Positions 24,014 through 33,910 of a DNA stretch of 42,396 nt are shown here, one piece after another. The translations under genes and the position numbers were made by a program. Origin of the DNA: Pirellulales bacterium (lineage in GTDB: Bacteria > Planctomycetota > Planctomycetia > Pirellulales > JADZDJ01); the NCBI GenBank assembly GCA_020851115.1, contig JADZDJ010000025.1, positions 1-42,396 on the forward strand. The letters are read 5' to 3'. How positions within the stretch are numbered: position 1 is the stretch's first letter; every line of letters begins with the position of its first letter. The notes under the pieces were generated by a model. The model had not been told where the DNA came from and did no database searches. It saw only the letters and a program-made list of their open reading frames with translations.

Positions 24014-24931
24014 GTGATTTGGTTTCTACTTCGACGACTGGGCTGGATGGCCGTCACGCTGTGGGTGGTGTTTACGGTCTTGTTCTTTTTGATGCGTGCC
24101 ATCCCCGGGGGGCCGTTCGACGGCGAGCGACAACTTGAGCCGGCGATTGAAGCGAACATGAAGGCCCGCTACGGTTTGGATCAGCCGATTTGGATGCAAT
24201 ATGCCAACGAGCTGTGGCGAGATCTGCACTGCGACTTTGGCTACAGCTATCGTCGCGCCGATTTCAGCGTCCGCGAGATCGTTGGGCAAGCCTTGCCAGT
24301 TTCCGCGGCCCTGGGCCTACTGGCGCTGACGTTTGCGGTGACGCTTGGATTGACGGCCGGCACCATCTCCGCGGTTCGGCGACGATCGTCGCTCGATTTC
24401 GGATTTATGACGTTGGCGACGCTTGGTATCGCCGTGCCAAATTTCGTCGTGGCAAGCATCGCCATTATCTTGTTTGCGTTTGTGTGGCCAGTATTTCCAG
24501 CCGCCGGCTGGGGAAAGATTAGCCAAATGGTTTTGCCGGCGTTTTGCCTGGGCGCGCCGTACGCAGCCTACATCGCGCGCTTGTCGCGGACAGGAATGCT
24601 CGATGTATTGTCGCAAGACTATATTCGCACGGCATACGCCAAGGGGCTTTCGACGCGCGCCGTGATTTTTCGCCACGCCTTGAAGGGCGCGATGCTACCG
24701 GTGGTTTCCTACCTTGGCCCGGCGATCGCGGGCATTTTGACCGGCTCACTTGTGATCGAAACCATCTTCTTTGTGCCAGGACTTGGAGCGCACGCCGTTC
24801 AATCCGCATTGCAGCGCGACTGGACGTTATCGATGGGGTTGGCCCTGCTCTATACGACGATCCTCTGCTCGATGAATTTACTGGTGGACTTTGTCTATAC
24901 ACTGCTTGATCCGCGAGTCAAGCTGCAATAG
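24014..24931 (+). CDS. oppB: Peptide ABC transporter permease OppB
   Basis: A 305-residue membrane permease of the opp importer, starting at GTG 24014. The start MIWFLLRRLGWMAVTLWVVF is the typical first helix, followed by RAIPGGPFDGERQL and a periplasmic stretch WMQYANELWRDLHCDFGYSY. The binding-protein-dependent transport domain contains the EAA-type loop DYIRTAYAKGLSTRAVIFRH, which docks on the ATPases, and ends VYTLLDPRVKLQ. About six membrane helices are visible. OppC follows 24 bases later. Confidence 0.93.
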   Translation: MIWFLLRRLGWMAVTLWVVFTVLFFLMRAIPGGPFDGERQLEPAIEANMKARYGLDQPIWMQYANELWRDLHCDFGYSYRRADFSVREIVGQALPVSAALGLLALTFAVTLGLTAGTISAVRRRSSLDFGFMTLATLGIAVPNFVVASIAIILFAFVWPVFPAAGWGKISQMVLPAFCLGAPYAAYIARLSRTGMLDVLSQDYIRTAYAKGLSTRAVIFRHALKGAMLPVVSYLGPAIAGILTGSLVIETIFFVPGLGAHAVQSALQRDWTLSMGLALLYTTILCSMNLLVDFVYTLLDPRVKLQ

Positions 24932-24955
24932 GTCTTCGTTTTCCCTGGATCCGCC

Positions 24956-26065
24956 ATGGCAACGCCCCCCGACTTCGAACTCCAACGCTATGCCGTCCTG
25001 CTCCGCGAAGCCGAGCGGATTCGCGGCATTTCATTGTGGCTCGACGCTTGGCGGCGACTGAGACGAAATCGCACGGCAATGGCGTCGTTGGCGGTGCTGG
25101 TTGGGTTATCGATCTTGGCGGCACTCACTCCGGCATTGCCGCTGCAGCCACCGCGAACGGTTCGCCTCGATCGGCAGTTTGCGGCCCCGACGTTTTCCAA
25201 TCACGAATCGGACGAACTGAGATTGCGGGAAGGCGAGGCCGCCGCCGGAGGCGATCCGCAAGAAGTCGGCTTCGGCAAGTTCAACTGGATCAACAACAAG
25301 CTGTTTGACGTTCGGACAGCAATTTTTGGTCGCTGGTCATTGCCGTCACTCTGCGGCACCGATCAACTGGGGCGGGATGTGCTATCGCGACTTTTTTGGG
25401 GGGCGCGAGTTTCGCTGTTGGTTGGACTGGTGGCCACGCTCGTGTCGCTGGTGATCGGCGTTTCCTACGGCGCGACAGCAGGATACCTCGGAGGCCGCGT
25501 CGACAGCGTCATGATGCGGATTGTTGATATGCTGTATTCGATCCCGTTTATTTTCGTGGTGATTTTCGTGATTACCATTCTCAGCGAGCCAAGCATCAAA
25601 GAGCAGTTAGAAAGCGTTGGCATCAATCGGATCGTAATCTTTTTCTTTGTCGTCGGGGCCATTTATTGGCTGACGATGGCCCGCGTCGTGCGGGGGCAAG
25701 TGATTTCGCTCAAAGAGAACCAATTCATCGAAGCGGCAAGAACCATTGGCGCAAGTGCGCCGCGAATTATTTTTCGCCATTTGGTGCCTAACTTGCTCAG
25801 TGTTGTGATCGTCTATCTGACGCTTACGATTCCCAACGTGATGCTGTTCGAGGCGTTTCTTTCGTTCCTGGGCCTCGGCGTGCAAAAGCCGGACGTCTCT
25901 TGGGGCATGCTAGCGGACGAAGGGGTCAAAGCAATCACTCCCATTCATATTTATTGGTGGCTCGTGGCATTTCCCAGCATAGCGCTCGGGCTGACGCTGT
26001 TTTCGTTGAACTTCCTTGGCGACGGCCTCCGCGACGCCCTCGATCCGCGATTGAAGAATCGATGA
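24956..26065 (+). CDS. oppC: Peptide ABC transporter permease OppC
   Basis: A 369-residue partner permease, longer than typical OppC (about 300) because of an extended N-terminal and periplasmic region (residues 60-140: PLQPPRTVRLDRQFAAPTFS through GGDPQEVGFGKFNWINNK). Conserved parts: GTDQLGRDVLSRLFWGARVS, the EAA-type loop FIEAARTIGASAPRIIFRHL, and the C-terminal NFLGDGLRDALDPRLKNR. The segment 'SWGMLADEGVKAI' also matches the family. ATG 24956 follows closely on the oppB stop. OppD begins 53 bases downstream. Confidence 0.93.
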   Translation: MATPPDFELQRYAVLLREAERIRGISLWLDAWRRLRRNRTAMASLAVLVGLSILAALTPALPLQPPRTVRLDRQFAAPTFSNHESDELRLREGEAAAGGDPQEVGFGKFNWINNKLFDVRTAIFGRWSLPSLCGTDQLGRDVLSRLFWGARVSLLVGLVATLVSLVIGVSYGATAGYLGGRVDSVMMRIVDMLYSIPFIFVVIFVITILSEPSIKEQLESVGINRIVIFFFVVGAIYWLTMARVVRGQVISLKENQFIEAARTIGASAPRIIFRHLVPNLLSVVIVYLTLTIPNVMLFEAFLSFLGLGVQKPDVSWGMLADEGVKAITPIHIYWWLVAFPSIALGLTLFSLNFLGDGLRDALDPRLKNR

Positions 26066-26118
26066 CTGCGGATTTTGAACCGTAAACCCTCACATCCTGA
26101 ACCCTTCCACCTTTCCCT

Positions 26119-27105
26119 ATGCCGCTACTCGAAATCGACAATCTCGGCGTCGAATTTCACACCGACGACGGCATCGTGCGCGCGGTCGATGGAATCTCGA
26201 TGTCGATTGAACCCGGTGAAACGCTCGGCATCGTCGGCGAAAGTGGTTCGGGCAAGAGCGTATCGAGTTTGGCGGTGTTGGGGCTTATTTCCCAGCCGCC
26301 GGGCAAAATTACCAGCGGCCGAGCGATTTTCGACCATCGCGATTTGTTGCGAATGTCGCAGCGCGAATTGAGTGATATCCGTGGGAATCGGATCGCGATG
26401 ATCTTTCAGGATCCGATGACCTCGCTGAATCCGCTACTGACAGTGGCTCAGCAACTCACGGAAGTCACGCGACGCCATTGGCGATATACGCACGCTCAAG
26501 CCCTGCGTCACGCGATCGAAATGCTCCAGCGCGTCGGCATTCCGGCCGCGGCCCGGCGAGTTCACGATTACCCACATCAATTTTCTGGCGGCATGCGCCA
26601 GCGCGTGATGATTGCGATGGCCCTCTCTTGCAAGCCATCGTTGCTAATCGCCGACGAACCGACCACTGCGCTCGATGTGACGATTCAAGCCCAAATTCTG
26701 GATCTGATGCGAGAATTGCAGGCTGCCGAAGGAACCGCGATCGTGCTAATTACGCACGACCTGGGAGTGGTCGCCAATATGTGCCGCCGGGTCAATGTCA
26801 TGTACGCCGGTCGGTACATCGAAGAGGCGTCGATCGGCGATCTGTTTGCTCGCCCGCGGCATCCGTATACCTCCGGACTACTGAATTCGATTCCGCGCCT
26901 CGACGACGCGCGAAACCAATTAACTCCGATCCGCGGCCAGCCTCCGGACTTGACCCAGTTGCCCGGCGGCTGCGCATTCCAATCGCGCTGCCCAGTTGCC
27001 ATCGACCGCTGCACGACCGAGGTTCCGTTGCTATCGGTTTCCGAAGATGGCCGGCAATTTGCCTGCTTCAACTCCAACCAAGGGACACCTCACGCTCCGT
27101 CGTGA
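26119..27105 (+). CDS. oppD: Peptide ABC transporter ATPase OppD
   Basis: A 328-residue ATPase of the opp importer. Walker A is GESGSGKS (residues 40-47), signature [15 protein letters not shown] (155-169), Walker [14 protein letters not shown] (175 on), and switch His in ITHDLGV. The C-terminal oligopeptide-transporter domain has the Cys cluster [20 protein letters not shown]. All motifs are intact. The adjacent 68 or 83 bases lead to oppF. Confidence 0.94.
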   Translation: MPLLEIDNLGVEFHTDDGIVRAVDGISMSIEPGETLGIVGESGSGKSVSSLAVLGLISQPPGKITSGRAIFDHRDLLRMSQRELSDIRGNRIAMIFQDPMTSLNPLLTVAQQLTEVTRRHWRYTHAQALRHAIEMLQRVGIPAAARRVHDYPHQFSGGMRQRVMIAMALSCKPSLLIADEPTTALDVTIQAQILDLMRELQAAEGTAIVLITHDLGVVANMCRRVNVMYAGRYIEEASIGDLFARPRHPYTSGLLNSIPRLDDARNQLTPIRGQPPDLTQLPGGCAFQSRCPVAIDRCTTEVPLLSVSEDGRQFACFNSNQGTPHAPS

Positions 27106-27188
27106 GGGCTGGATCAAATGGGATGCTGCTCTCGCGGTTCATACTTCACCGCGAAGCTTGAAGAGCCGAATTTGTGAAAGCATTTCAA

Positions 27189-28232
<1,044 letters not shown>

Positions 28233-28340
28233 GGAACTCAGGTGCATTTCATTGAATAACGATGAATTTGGATGGAAGGCAAAGAATTTCGATTCGTAAA
28301 TCTGAAATTCAGAGGAACAGCGATCATCCATGATCCATCT

Positions 28341-29144
28341 TCAACTGCGTTCGCTCGTCTCCGATTTGCCGATTAGGTTTTTCAGTCCAAGTTGCAAGAT
28401 AATTCGCATTGCCGCGCGAGCTTCTTTTTGATTGATCTTCGATTGGCCGCGCTCACGGTCGGCGAACAGGATCGGCGTCTCGGCAAACGTCGCTCCGCGG
28501 CGGCGGAGCATCCAGAGCACTTCTTCCTGAAAGGAGTATCCGCGCGAGCGAATTGCATCAAAATCCAGTTCTTTGAGCTTCGACACTCGATAGCAACGAT
28601 ACCCGCCGCTCACGTCCTTTGGATTCAGCCATAGCAACCAGCGTGCGTACAGATTCACCGCCCGGCTCATCAGCTTCCGCTTTAGCGGCCAGCCGACAGT
28701 GCCGCCGCCGCGAACGTAGCGCGAGCCAATCATTACATCGACCGGCCGTACACCAGGCGGTTCCATCGTCAGCATCGCCGGTATATATCGCGGATGATGG
28801 CTGAAATCGGCATCGACATTGAGTAGATAGTCATAATCGTGGTCAATGGCATACTTCATGCCGGCGATAATCGCAGTACCCAGACCAAGTTTGCCGGTGC
28901 GATGCAGGCATTGCAACCGCTTGTCCACTGCCGCACGCGAATCGCACCACGCACCGGTTCCGTCGGGCGAATTGTCGTCGATCACTAGAAAATCGACCTG
29001 CGGTGCGACCGTGAAGACCTCATCCACCAGCAGCGGCAAGTTGTCGATTTCGTTGTAGGTGGCCGTCATCACGAGCGCACGGCCTGTCGGCTTCGTACTC
29101 GAAGTAGAAGAATTCGCGACGATCGAAGACTCAGGTTCAACCAT
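28341..29144 (-). CDS. Dolichyl/polyprenyl-phosphate mannose synthase-like glycosyltransferase (GT2)
   Basis: A 267-residue soluble GT2 enzyme, like Dpm1, which transfers a sugar from a nucleotide donor to a polyprenyl phosphate. I use ATG 29144; the longer frame begins with TTG at 29234. Motifs: VMTATYNEIDNLPLLVDEVF, LVIDDNSPDGTG, the DxD metal site in NVDADFSHHPRYIPAMLTME, IGSRYVRGGGTVGW, SFQEEVLWMLRRRGATFAET and ADRERGQSKINQKEA. There are no C-terminal membrane helices, as in soluble Dpm1. Product likely feeds glycan or glycolipid synthesis; the sugar is unknown. It is convergent with oppF. Confidence 0.88.
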   Translation of the reverse strand: MVEPESSIVANSSTSSTKPTGRALVMTATYNEIDNLPLLVDEVFTVAPQVDFLVIDDNSPDGTGAWCDSRAAVDKRLQCLHRTGKLGLGTAIIAGMKYAIDHDYDYLLNVDADFSHHPRYIPAMLTMEPPGVRPVDVMIGSRYVRGGGTVGWPLKRKLMSRAVNLYARWLLWLNPKDVSGGYRCYRVSKLKELDFDAIRSRGYSFQEEVLWMLRRRGATFAETPILFADRERGQSKINQKEARAAMRIILQLGLKNLIGKSETSERS

Positions 29145-29601
29145 GCTGGCAACGGGATCCCCGCTAGATTGCAAATCTGTAAATTCTTGTTGACAACACT
29201 CTGGAATAGGGGAAAGCAGATCTAACAAATGCAATCACCGCTCGAAAACCTTGGCTATCTCCGCGACCTCCCGTGGATTGAGTGGCGGCTTTATGGCTGC
29301 GCCGCATGCGCTCCGTCGTAGCTGCCGCGAGGCGATTCGCACCAAGACTTGCAGTCTCGATTCGCACGCATGATTTGGTTCGGCTTACGGAGCTTGCAAC
29401 GAACTGCCCGTGTTGGATTTTAGCGGCGCGACGAATTTGAATGAACCTCAATTCACCCAATCTGTCGTAATCGTGATACCGCGCTGAGCGAGCAAAGACT
29501 CGAAAATTCACGTGAATGCCGCGATTTTTTCCGCGCTATTCGACGGCTGGTCAATTTCGCCTATAATCGAGTGCATCCTCCCCCCGCGCTCCCCTGCCCC
29601 G
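29145..29601. other. 457-base intergenic region
   Basis: No gene supported. A perfect TATAAT lies at 29562-29567, with a start site predicted near 29574. That supports ATG 29602 for the MFS gene rather than the GTG at 29512. Confidence 0.5.
29562..29567 (+). promoter_or_regulatory. -10 element of a promoter for the MFS gene
   Basis: A perfect TATAAT, 35 bases before ATG 29602. The best upstream hexamer at 17-base spacing (TTCGAC) is poor, so this promoter would rely on an activator or extended contacts. Confidence 0.35.
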
Positions 29602-30927
29602 ATGATTCGCCCTGCCTCGCCCGAGCCGCCTCGACTTTTTCGTCGCAATAACGCCCGCAGTGATCGGCAGGTGATTCCGCTGCGCCAACGCGACATTCCC
29701 AATCCATTCGGCGCGCCATTCTGGTTCACTTATGTTGCGAATTTGACCTTGATGACTGCGTTGAGCCTGCTGTATCGCTACGCCGACTTCGTCACATTTT
29801 TGGGCGGCTCCGAATTTGAACTCGGGCTGATCACCGGCCTGGGAATGGTGGGCAGCCTGTTGATGCGATTTCTGCAAGGCTTCGGTATCGATCGCTATGG
29901 CGTGCGTATGGTTTGGCTGATTTCGCTGCTCGTGTTCGTAGGATCGTTGATTGCGCACGCGTTGCCGACGACCGTTCATGGTCCGGCGGTTTACTTTTTG
30001 CAATTGATTTTTCGCACCGCGGCCGCCGGAGCTTACGGCGCAGCCATCACCTTCATCGCCCTGCGAGCGAATGCCGCCCGGATGGCCGAGGCGATCGGAA
30101 TGCTCGGCACCTCGGGCTTCATTGCGATGGCTATTGGACCGATTCTGGGCGACTTGCTGCTAGGAAACAAACCGACCGACCGCGGCACGATTAACTTGAT
30201 GTTCTTCACCGCCGCAGGCATGGGAATCATTTCATGGGCTTCTGCCATCCTTGCGACTCGCGGACAGCCGCCGCCGCCGCGACGCCGCCAGCTTCCACTA
30301 TGGGCGGTGCTGCGGCGTTATCATCCTGGCCTCATGCTATTCATGGGGATCCTGATGGGAGTGGGATCTGGTCTGCCGACGATTTTCGTTCGGGCATTTA
30401 CGACCCGCCTGGAAATCGAAAGTATCGCGTGGTACTTCACGACGTACGCCATGGTGGCGTTTTTTGCCAGAATTTTGACGCGGCGGATCTGCGAAATTTG
30501 GGGCGCTCGTCCGACGATCATCACCGGAATGCTGCTGCTTGTGGTCGGCACCTCGGCCTTTGACTTGGTTCGCACGACGTGGCAACTGGCGATTCCGGGG
30601 CTATTTGCCGGTATCGCCCATGCCCTGCTATTCCCCGCCATTGTGGCGACCGGAACAAGTAGCTTCCCAGAGCGATATCGCGGTCTGGGGACGGCCGCCA
30701 TGCTGGCAATGATCGATTTTGGCGTGCTGGCCGGCGCTCCGGTCGCCGGCGGTATTGTTTCGCTGGCCAATGCGCTGGGCCTGCCGGGATTCTCTACGAT
30801 GTATCTGAGCATCGCGGCCGCGCTCTTGCTGGGCGCCGGATGGTATGCCATCGCGGGCGACAAGAAACCATTGATGAATCGACGGCAAACGCTACGCCGC
30901 GTCGCCGTGGACAACGCAGCCAATTAG
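29602..30927 (+). CDS. Major facilitator superfamily transporter
   Basis: A 441-residue MFS protein from ATG 29602, with about 12 hydrophobic segments. The N-terminus is basic and Pro/Arg-rich (RPASPEPPRLFRRNNARSDR), then IPNPFGAPFWFTYVANLTLM, the first helix. The loop-2/3 motif MRFLQGFGIDRYGVRMVWLI is the MFS motif A-like sequence, and MLGTSGFIAMAIGPILGDLL and GFAGIAHALLFPAIV-like segments follow in the second half. Substrate unknown. The last 36 bases overlap the end of the convergent CpsD-like gene (30892-30927), so their transcripts collide. Confidence 0.8.
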   Translation: MIRPASPEPPRLFRRNNARSDRQVIPLRQRDIPNPFGAPFWFTYVANLTLMTALSLLYRYADFVTFLGGSEFELGLITGLGMVGSLLMRFLQGFGIDRYGVRMVWLISLLVFVGSLIAHALPTTVHGPAVYFLQLIFRTAAAGAYGAAITFIALRANAARMAEAIGMLGTSGFIAMAIGPILGDLLLGNKPTDRGTINLMFFTAAGMGIISWASAILATRGQPPPPRRRQLPLWAVLRRYHPGLMLFMGILMGVGSGLPTIFVRAFTTRLEIESIAWYFTTYAMVAFFARILTRRICEIWGARPTIITGMLLLVVGTSAFDLVRTTWQLAIPGLFAGIAHALLFPAIVATGTSSFPERYRGLGTAAMLAMIDFGVLAGAPVAGGIVSLANALGLPGFSTMYLSIAAALLLGAGWYAIAGDKKPLMNRRQTLRRVAVDNAAN

Positions 30928-32079
30928 CTTGGCTCCGCCGTCGGCCAATCGACGACACATGGCCTGTGCAACCTTTCGCGGTGTGCCATCGATTTCGACC
31001 GACAGAATGATCCCGTCGGCGAAGGGCAAGTAGAAGTCCGCCGCCGGCATCGAGTGCCGCGAATGAACCACGGTCGAATTCAGTGGTCCGGCAGCCACAA
31101 GAATGAGATCGAACCGGCGTCGTAATTCCGGCCAGAGCTTCGCCAATGGTTCGCGATCATCGTGGCCGAGCTTAGCATTGCTGCCGGTCAGCAATTGAAT
31201 CGCTGGATGCTCCGTCGGCACGATGGCCGTCAGCGCGCTGGCGGGGTCCGCTAATGCAGCACTCATGCCAGCGGAGCATTGCAAGCCCAAGCCACGCGCC
31301 ACGCTGCAATCGGGCCCAGCGCCTTCAACAATCAACACTTTCGGCCACCGATTTGTGGAACTGCTGATGTGCGGAATGATGCTCGCCGCCAATGGTATGA
31401 GCCAGGAAGCGTCGAGCGTCGTTCGACCGGCATCGATCACCAGCAGCGTTGTCTGTTTGTCGAGCGGAAACCGCTTCAACAAATGGTCTCGCAACTCGCA
31501 ATACTCCTCACGCAGCGGTAGCGTCGGATGCAGCTTGGGCTCGAATGGTGTGGGTAACTCGGCATGTTCAGGCGATAGAATCGCTCGCTTCTCGGCTGTT
31601 TCACTATCCCGGAAAATCAACCGCTGAAGCTCTTCCAGCCTGGCAATTGCAGAGGTAGCAACGTCGTCTGCCGCGACTGCCGGGGCGCCATTTGCTGATT
31701 GCTCGCAGGTGGAGTTTGACTCATCCGTCGCGGTAGCCGTGGAATCGATGGTGGCGGGAATTGCACACGGCTCCGATGCGATTTCATCAAATTCTGGATG
31801 CGCATCGGACGGCAAATATTCCGTCGCCACTTGGGCGAATGGCTCGAATGGCTCGATGATCGCAGTGGCATCCGTGATGTACTCGGCAGGGTCGAGCAGT
31901 GCCCGAGCATTCATGCTTTCGCCGCAGGGGGTCTCGGAATCTGTAACAACATTGTCTAATCCCAACGCCTCGACGGTCTCGGCGGCAGGTCGCACCTCGT
32001 CGTTGCGCAGCAGTGGACTGGAGCGCCGTATCGGCGACGACGGCTGTTTCGGCGACAGCGCTTTGAGAAGAAGGCTCAC
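30892..32079 (-). CDS. CpsD/CapB-like protein with decayed nucleotide motifs
   Basis: A 395-residue protein shaped like the cytoplasmic bacterial tyrosine kinase of polysaccharide loci (CpsD, Wzc C-terminus). Residues 1-185 are an acidic, Ser/Ala-rich tail-like region. From 190 on: EYCELRDHLLKRFP (the 'E..R.LRtnl' helix), then TLLVIDAGRTTLDASW where Walker A (GxGKS) should be, KVLIVEGAGPDCSVARGLGL where Walker A' (DxDxRxP) should be, and RFDLILVAAGPL where Walker B (DxPP) should be. All three are lost, while the flanking pattern (FDLIL, FADGIILSVE, VAQAMCRRLADGGAKLIGCV) is kept. Likely a pseudo-ATPase. Third gene of a minus-strand trio. Confidence 0.6.
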   Translation of the reverse strand: MSLLLKALSPKQPSSPIRRSSPLLRNDEVRPAAETVEALGLDNVVTDSETPCGESMNARALLDPAEYITDATAIIEPFEPFAQVATEYLPSDAHPEFDEIASEPCAIPATIDSTATATDESNSTCEQSANGAPAVAADDVATSAIARLEELQRLIFRDSETAEKRAILSPEHAELPTPFEPKLHPTLPLREEYCELRDHLLKRFPLDKQTTLLVIDAGRTTLDASWLIPLAASIIPHISSSTNRWPKVLIVEGAGPDCSVARGLGLQCSAGMSAALADPASALTAIVPTEHPAIQLLTGSNAKLGHDDREPLAKLWPELRRRFDLILVAAGPLNSTVVHSRHSMPAADFYLPFADGIILSVEIDGTPRKVAQAMCRRLADGGAKLIGCVVHGDAA

Positions 32080-32181
32080 GTCACCAGCAATCGAAGAAAA
32101 GGGGACGAGTGATTCGGAACGTCGGTTAAAATTCGATAAGGCTAAAAATGGCGAGGCAGATTCGGATCATGTTCTGCACAA

Positions 32182-33759
32182 CTATCCATGCCGAAGCTTC
32201 GCAAACAACTGCCGGTACTCCTGCCGGCGCACTACTTGCTTGATATTGCGATTCACGCCCCCGGCGGGTTCGGCTGGCTCTTCAATGACGATTAACTCAT
32301 CATCGCTGGTTTGCACCCATGCAAGCCGCGAATTCGCCGCTGTATCGAGGTGCGAACTCAGGGGCAGCTTCATGCCAAAATGCTCGGCTTGATCGGGCAG
32401 CTCACTCAAAGTATCTGTGGCTGGCGCTGGATCGCCCACTTCCCGATCCTCACAGGAAGAGTCAACGATGGGCGCATCCGTCGGAGTGCCCCCGGCCCAA
32501 TTCTTCGGACCAATACCGATGGGAGGCAACCTGTCCGCCGCGATGGGAGGCAGCATTGCCGCCAATTCGCGACTCTCGGGGCCTCGCACCAGAGGCCGAT
32601 TTGCGAGCGCATCTCGCTCGATCAGCGTATACCGATCGAGCACGACTTCCTCTTCGTCGAATGTGTGGAACGGCGTTGTGAGCGATTGGAACGTCAACTC
32701 CACTTCCGGATGAATGCTTCCGGCCGGCTGAAAATCATCTTCGGCGGCAGCAAACTCGACGGCACTTCCAAGTTCTGACGATACGACGCCTTTTTTGGGC
32801 GTCGATGTCCGATTGTGGGTTGGAAAGGGAACCGCGGCCGGCAAATCCTCGGATGAGTCGTCGTCGAGTTGACCGAATTCGATAATGTTTGCTTCGCGCT
32901 CAGCAGCCGCAGATTCGATATTCGAACTCCACGGCATCGGCAATTGTTGTAAATCGGCCCACGCTTCTTCGATGCCGGCTGCCGTAAGCTGCTTCATGCC
33001 ACCGGCGTAGGCGAGCAGCAGCGCATGATCGCAGACTTGATTGATGAGCCGCGGTATTCCGTCGGTCGCCTGACGGACTGCGTTCAAGGCATCCTCGGTA
33101 AACACCTCGCCGGCGTTGCCGCCCACGTGCTCGATTTGATGCCGGACATACTCAAGCGTTTGCGATTGATCCAGCGATTCTAAATAGCCGCGAACAACAA
33201 TTCGCTGATTCAACGATTCGAGTTTGGGGCTGGCAAATCGCTCTTCCAACGGTGGCCCACCGACGAGGACCATTCGAACTCGCGGTTGTCCGTTGCGCAC
33301 CAGATTCGTAATGAGCCGCAACTCTTCCATCAATCGCAGTGGCAGAGTATGTGCTTCGTCGACGATGAGTAGCAAACCCTCGCTTGCCGCATTGGCTGAG
33401 TTCGGGCGTGGAGCGAGATGATCGATGAGCGATAGACGCAAGTCGCCTTCATCCATGTCTCGGTAGGGCAGGCCAAGTTCAAACAAGATGGCTTGGAGCA
33501 GCGCACGGCGATGTGGCAATCTGCCGCTGGCAAGCTGGGCAGTTTCAAGCTGACCGCGGAACTGTTCCGCGAGCACTTGGCAGAGCAACGTCTTGCCGGT
33601 TCCAGACGGGCCGACAATCATGGCCGCGCCTTCGATCCGCTCAATACACCGTCCCACCGCCTGGCGAGCGGCCTCGATGGCGGCGCCAGGGAAGTACCGC
33701 TTGGCCAACGGCGCTGCGGCAAACGGTCGTTCGCGGAATCCAAAATAGGACTCGTACAT
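32182..33759 (-). CDS. ExeA/XrtA-associated-type AAA ATPase
   Basis: A 525-residue protein. Residues 1-280 are an ExeA/GspA-type ATPase: start MYESYFGFRERPFAAAPLAK (family start 'MYeshFGL.e.PF'), Walker A GPSGTGKT (50-57), Walker B LLLIVDEAH (129-137), the conserved RLINQVCDHALLLA segment. Relatives next to exosortase-type polysaccharide loci are called XrtA-associated ATPases; ExeA itself helps secretion assembly. Residues 280-525 form a long Asp/Glu/Pro-rich linker with no domain, ending in a short basic tail RRQEYRQLFAKLRHG. The genes either side are chain-length and kinase-like, so polysaccharide export is the likely process. Confidence 0.75.
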   Translation of the reverse strand: MYESYFGFRERPFAAAPLAKRYFPGAAIEAARQAVGRCIERIEGAAMIVGPSGTGKTLLCQVLAEQFRGQLETAQLASGRLPHRRALLQAILFELGLPYRDMDEGDLRLSLIDHLAPRPNSANAASEGLLLIVDEAHTLPLRLMEELRLITNLVRNGQPRVRMVLVGGPPLEERFASPKLESLNQRIVVRGYLESLDQSQTLEYVRHQIEHVGGNAGEVFTEDALNAVRQATDGIPRLINQVCDHALLLAYAGGMKQLTAAGIEEAWADLQQLPMPWSSNIESAAAEREANIIEFGQLDDDSSEDLPAAVPFPTHNRTSTPKKGVVSSELGSAVEFAAAEDDFQPAGSIHPEVELTFQSLTTPFHTFDEEEVVLDRYTLIERDALANRPLVRGPESRELAAMLPPIAADRLPPIGIGPKNWAGGTPTDAPIVDSSCEDREVGDPAPATDTLSELPDQAEHFGMKLPLSSHLDTAANSRLAWVQTSDDELIVIEEPAEPAGGVNRNIKQVVRRQEYRQLFAKLRHG

Positions 33760-33910
33760 GCTTCAGTAGGCCGCGGGTCGAGCGGCACCATTAAATAGGC
33801 AAGCAATCAATTCGTGGTTTCGGCACTGCGTTGTAAGCGGAACCTGCGGCGCGCTTACTTAGGTTCGGCGTTTTGGCGGCCGTTCGATTAGCTTTCAAGG
33901 CTGCACGTTG

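Noticed and set aside
29512-29601. GTG 29512 as the MFS start
   Set aside because: A perfect TATAAT lies inside this stretch at 29562, and the extra 30 residues are not MFS-like.
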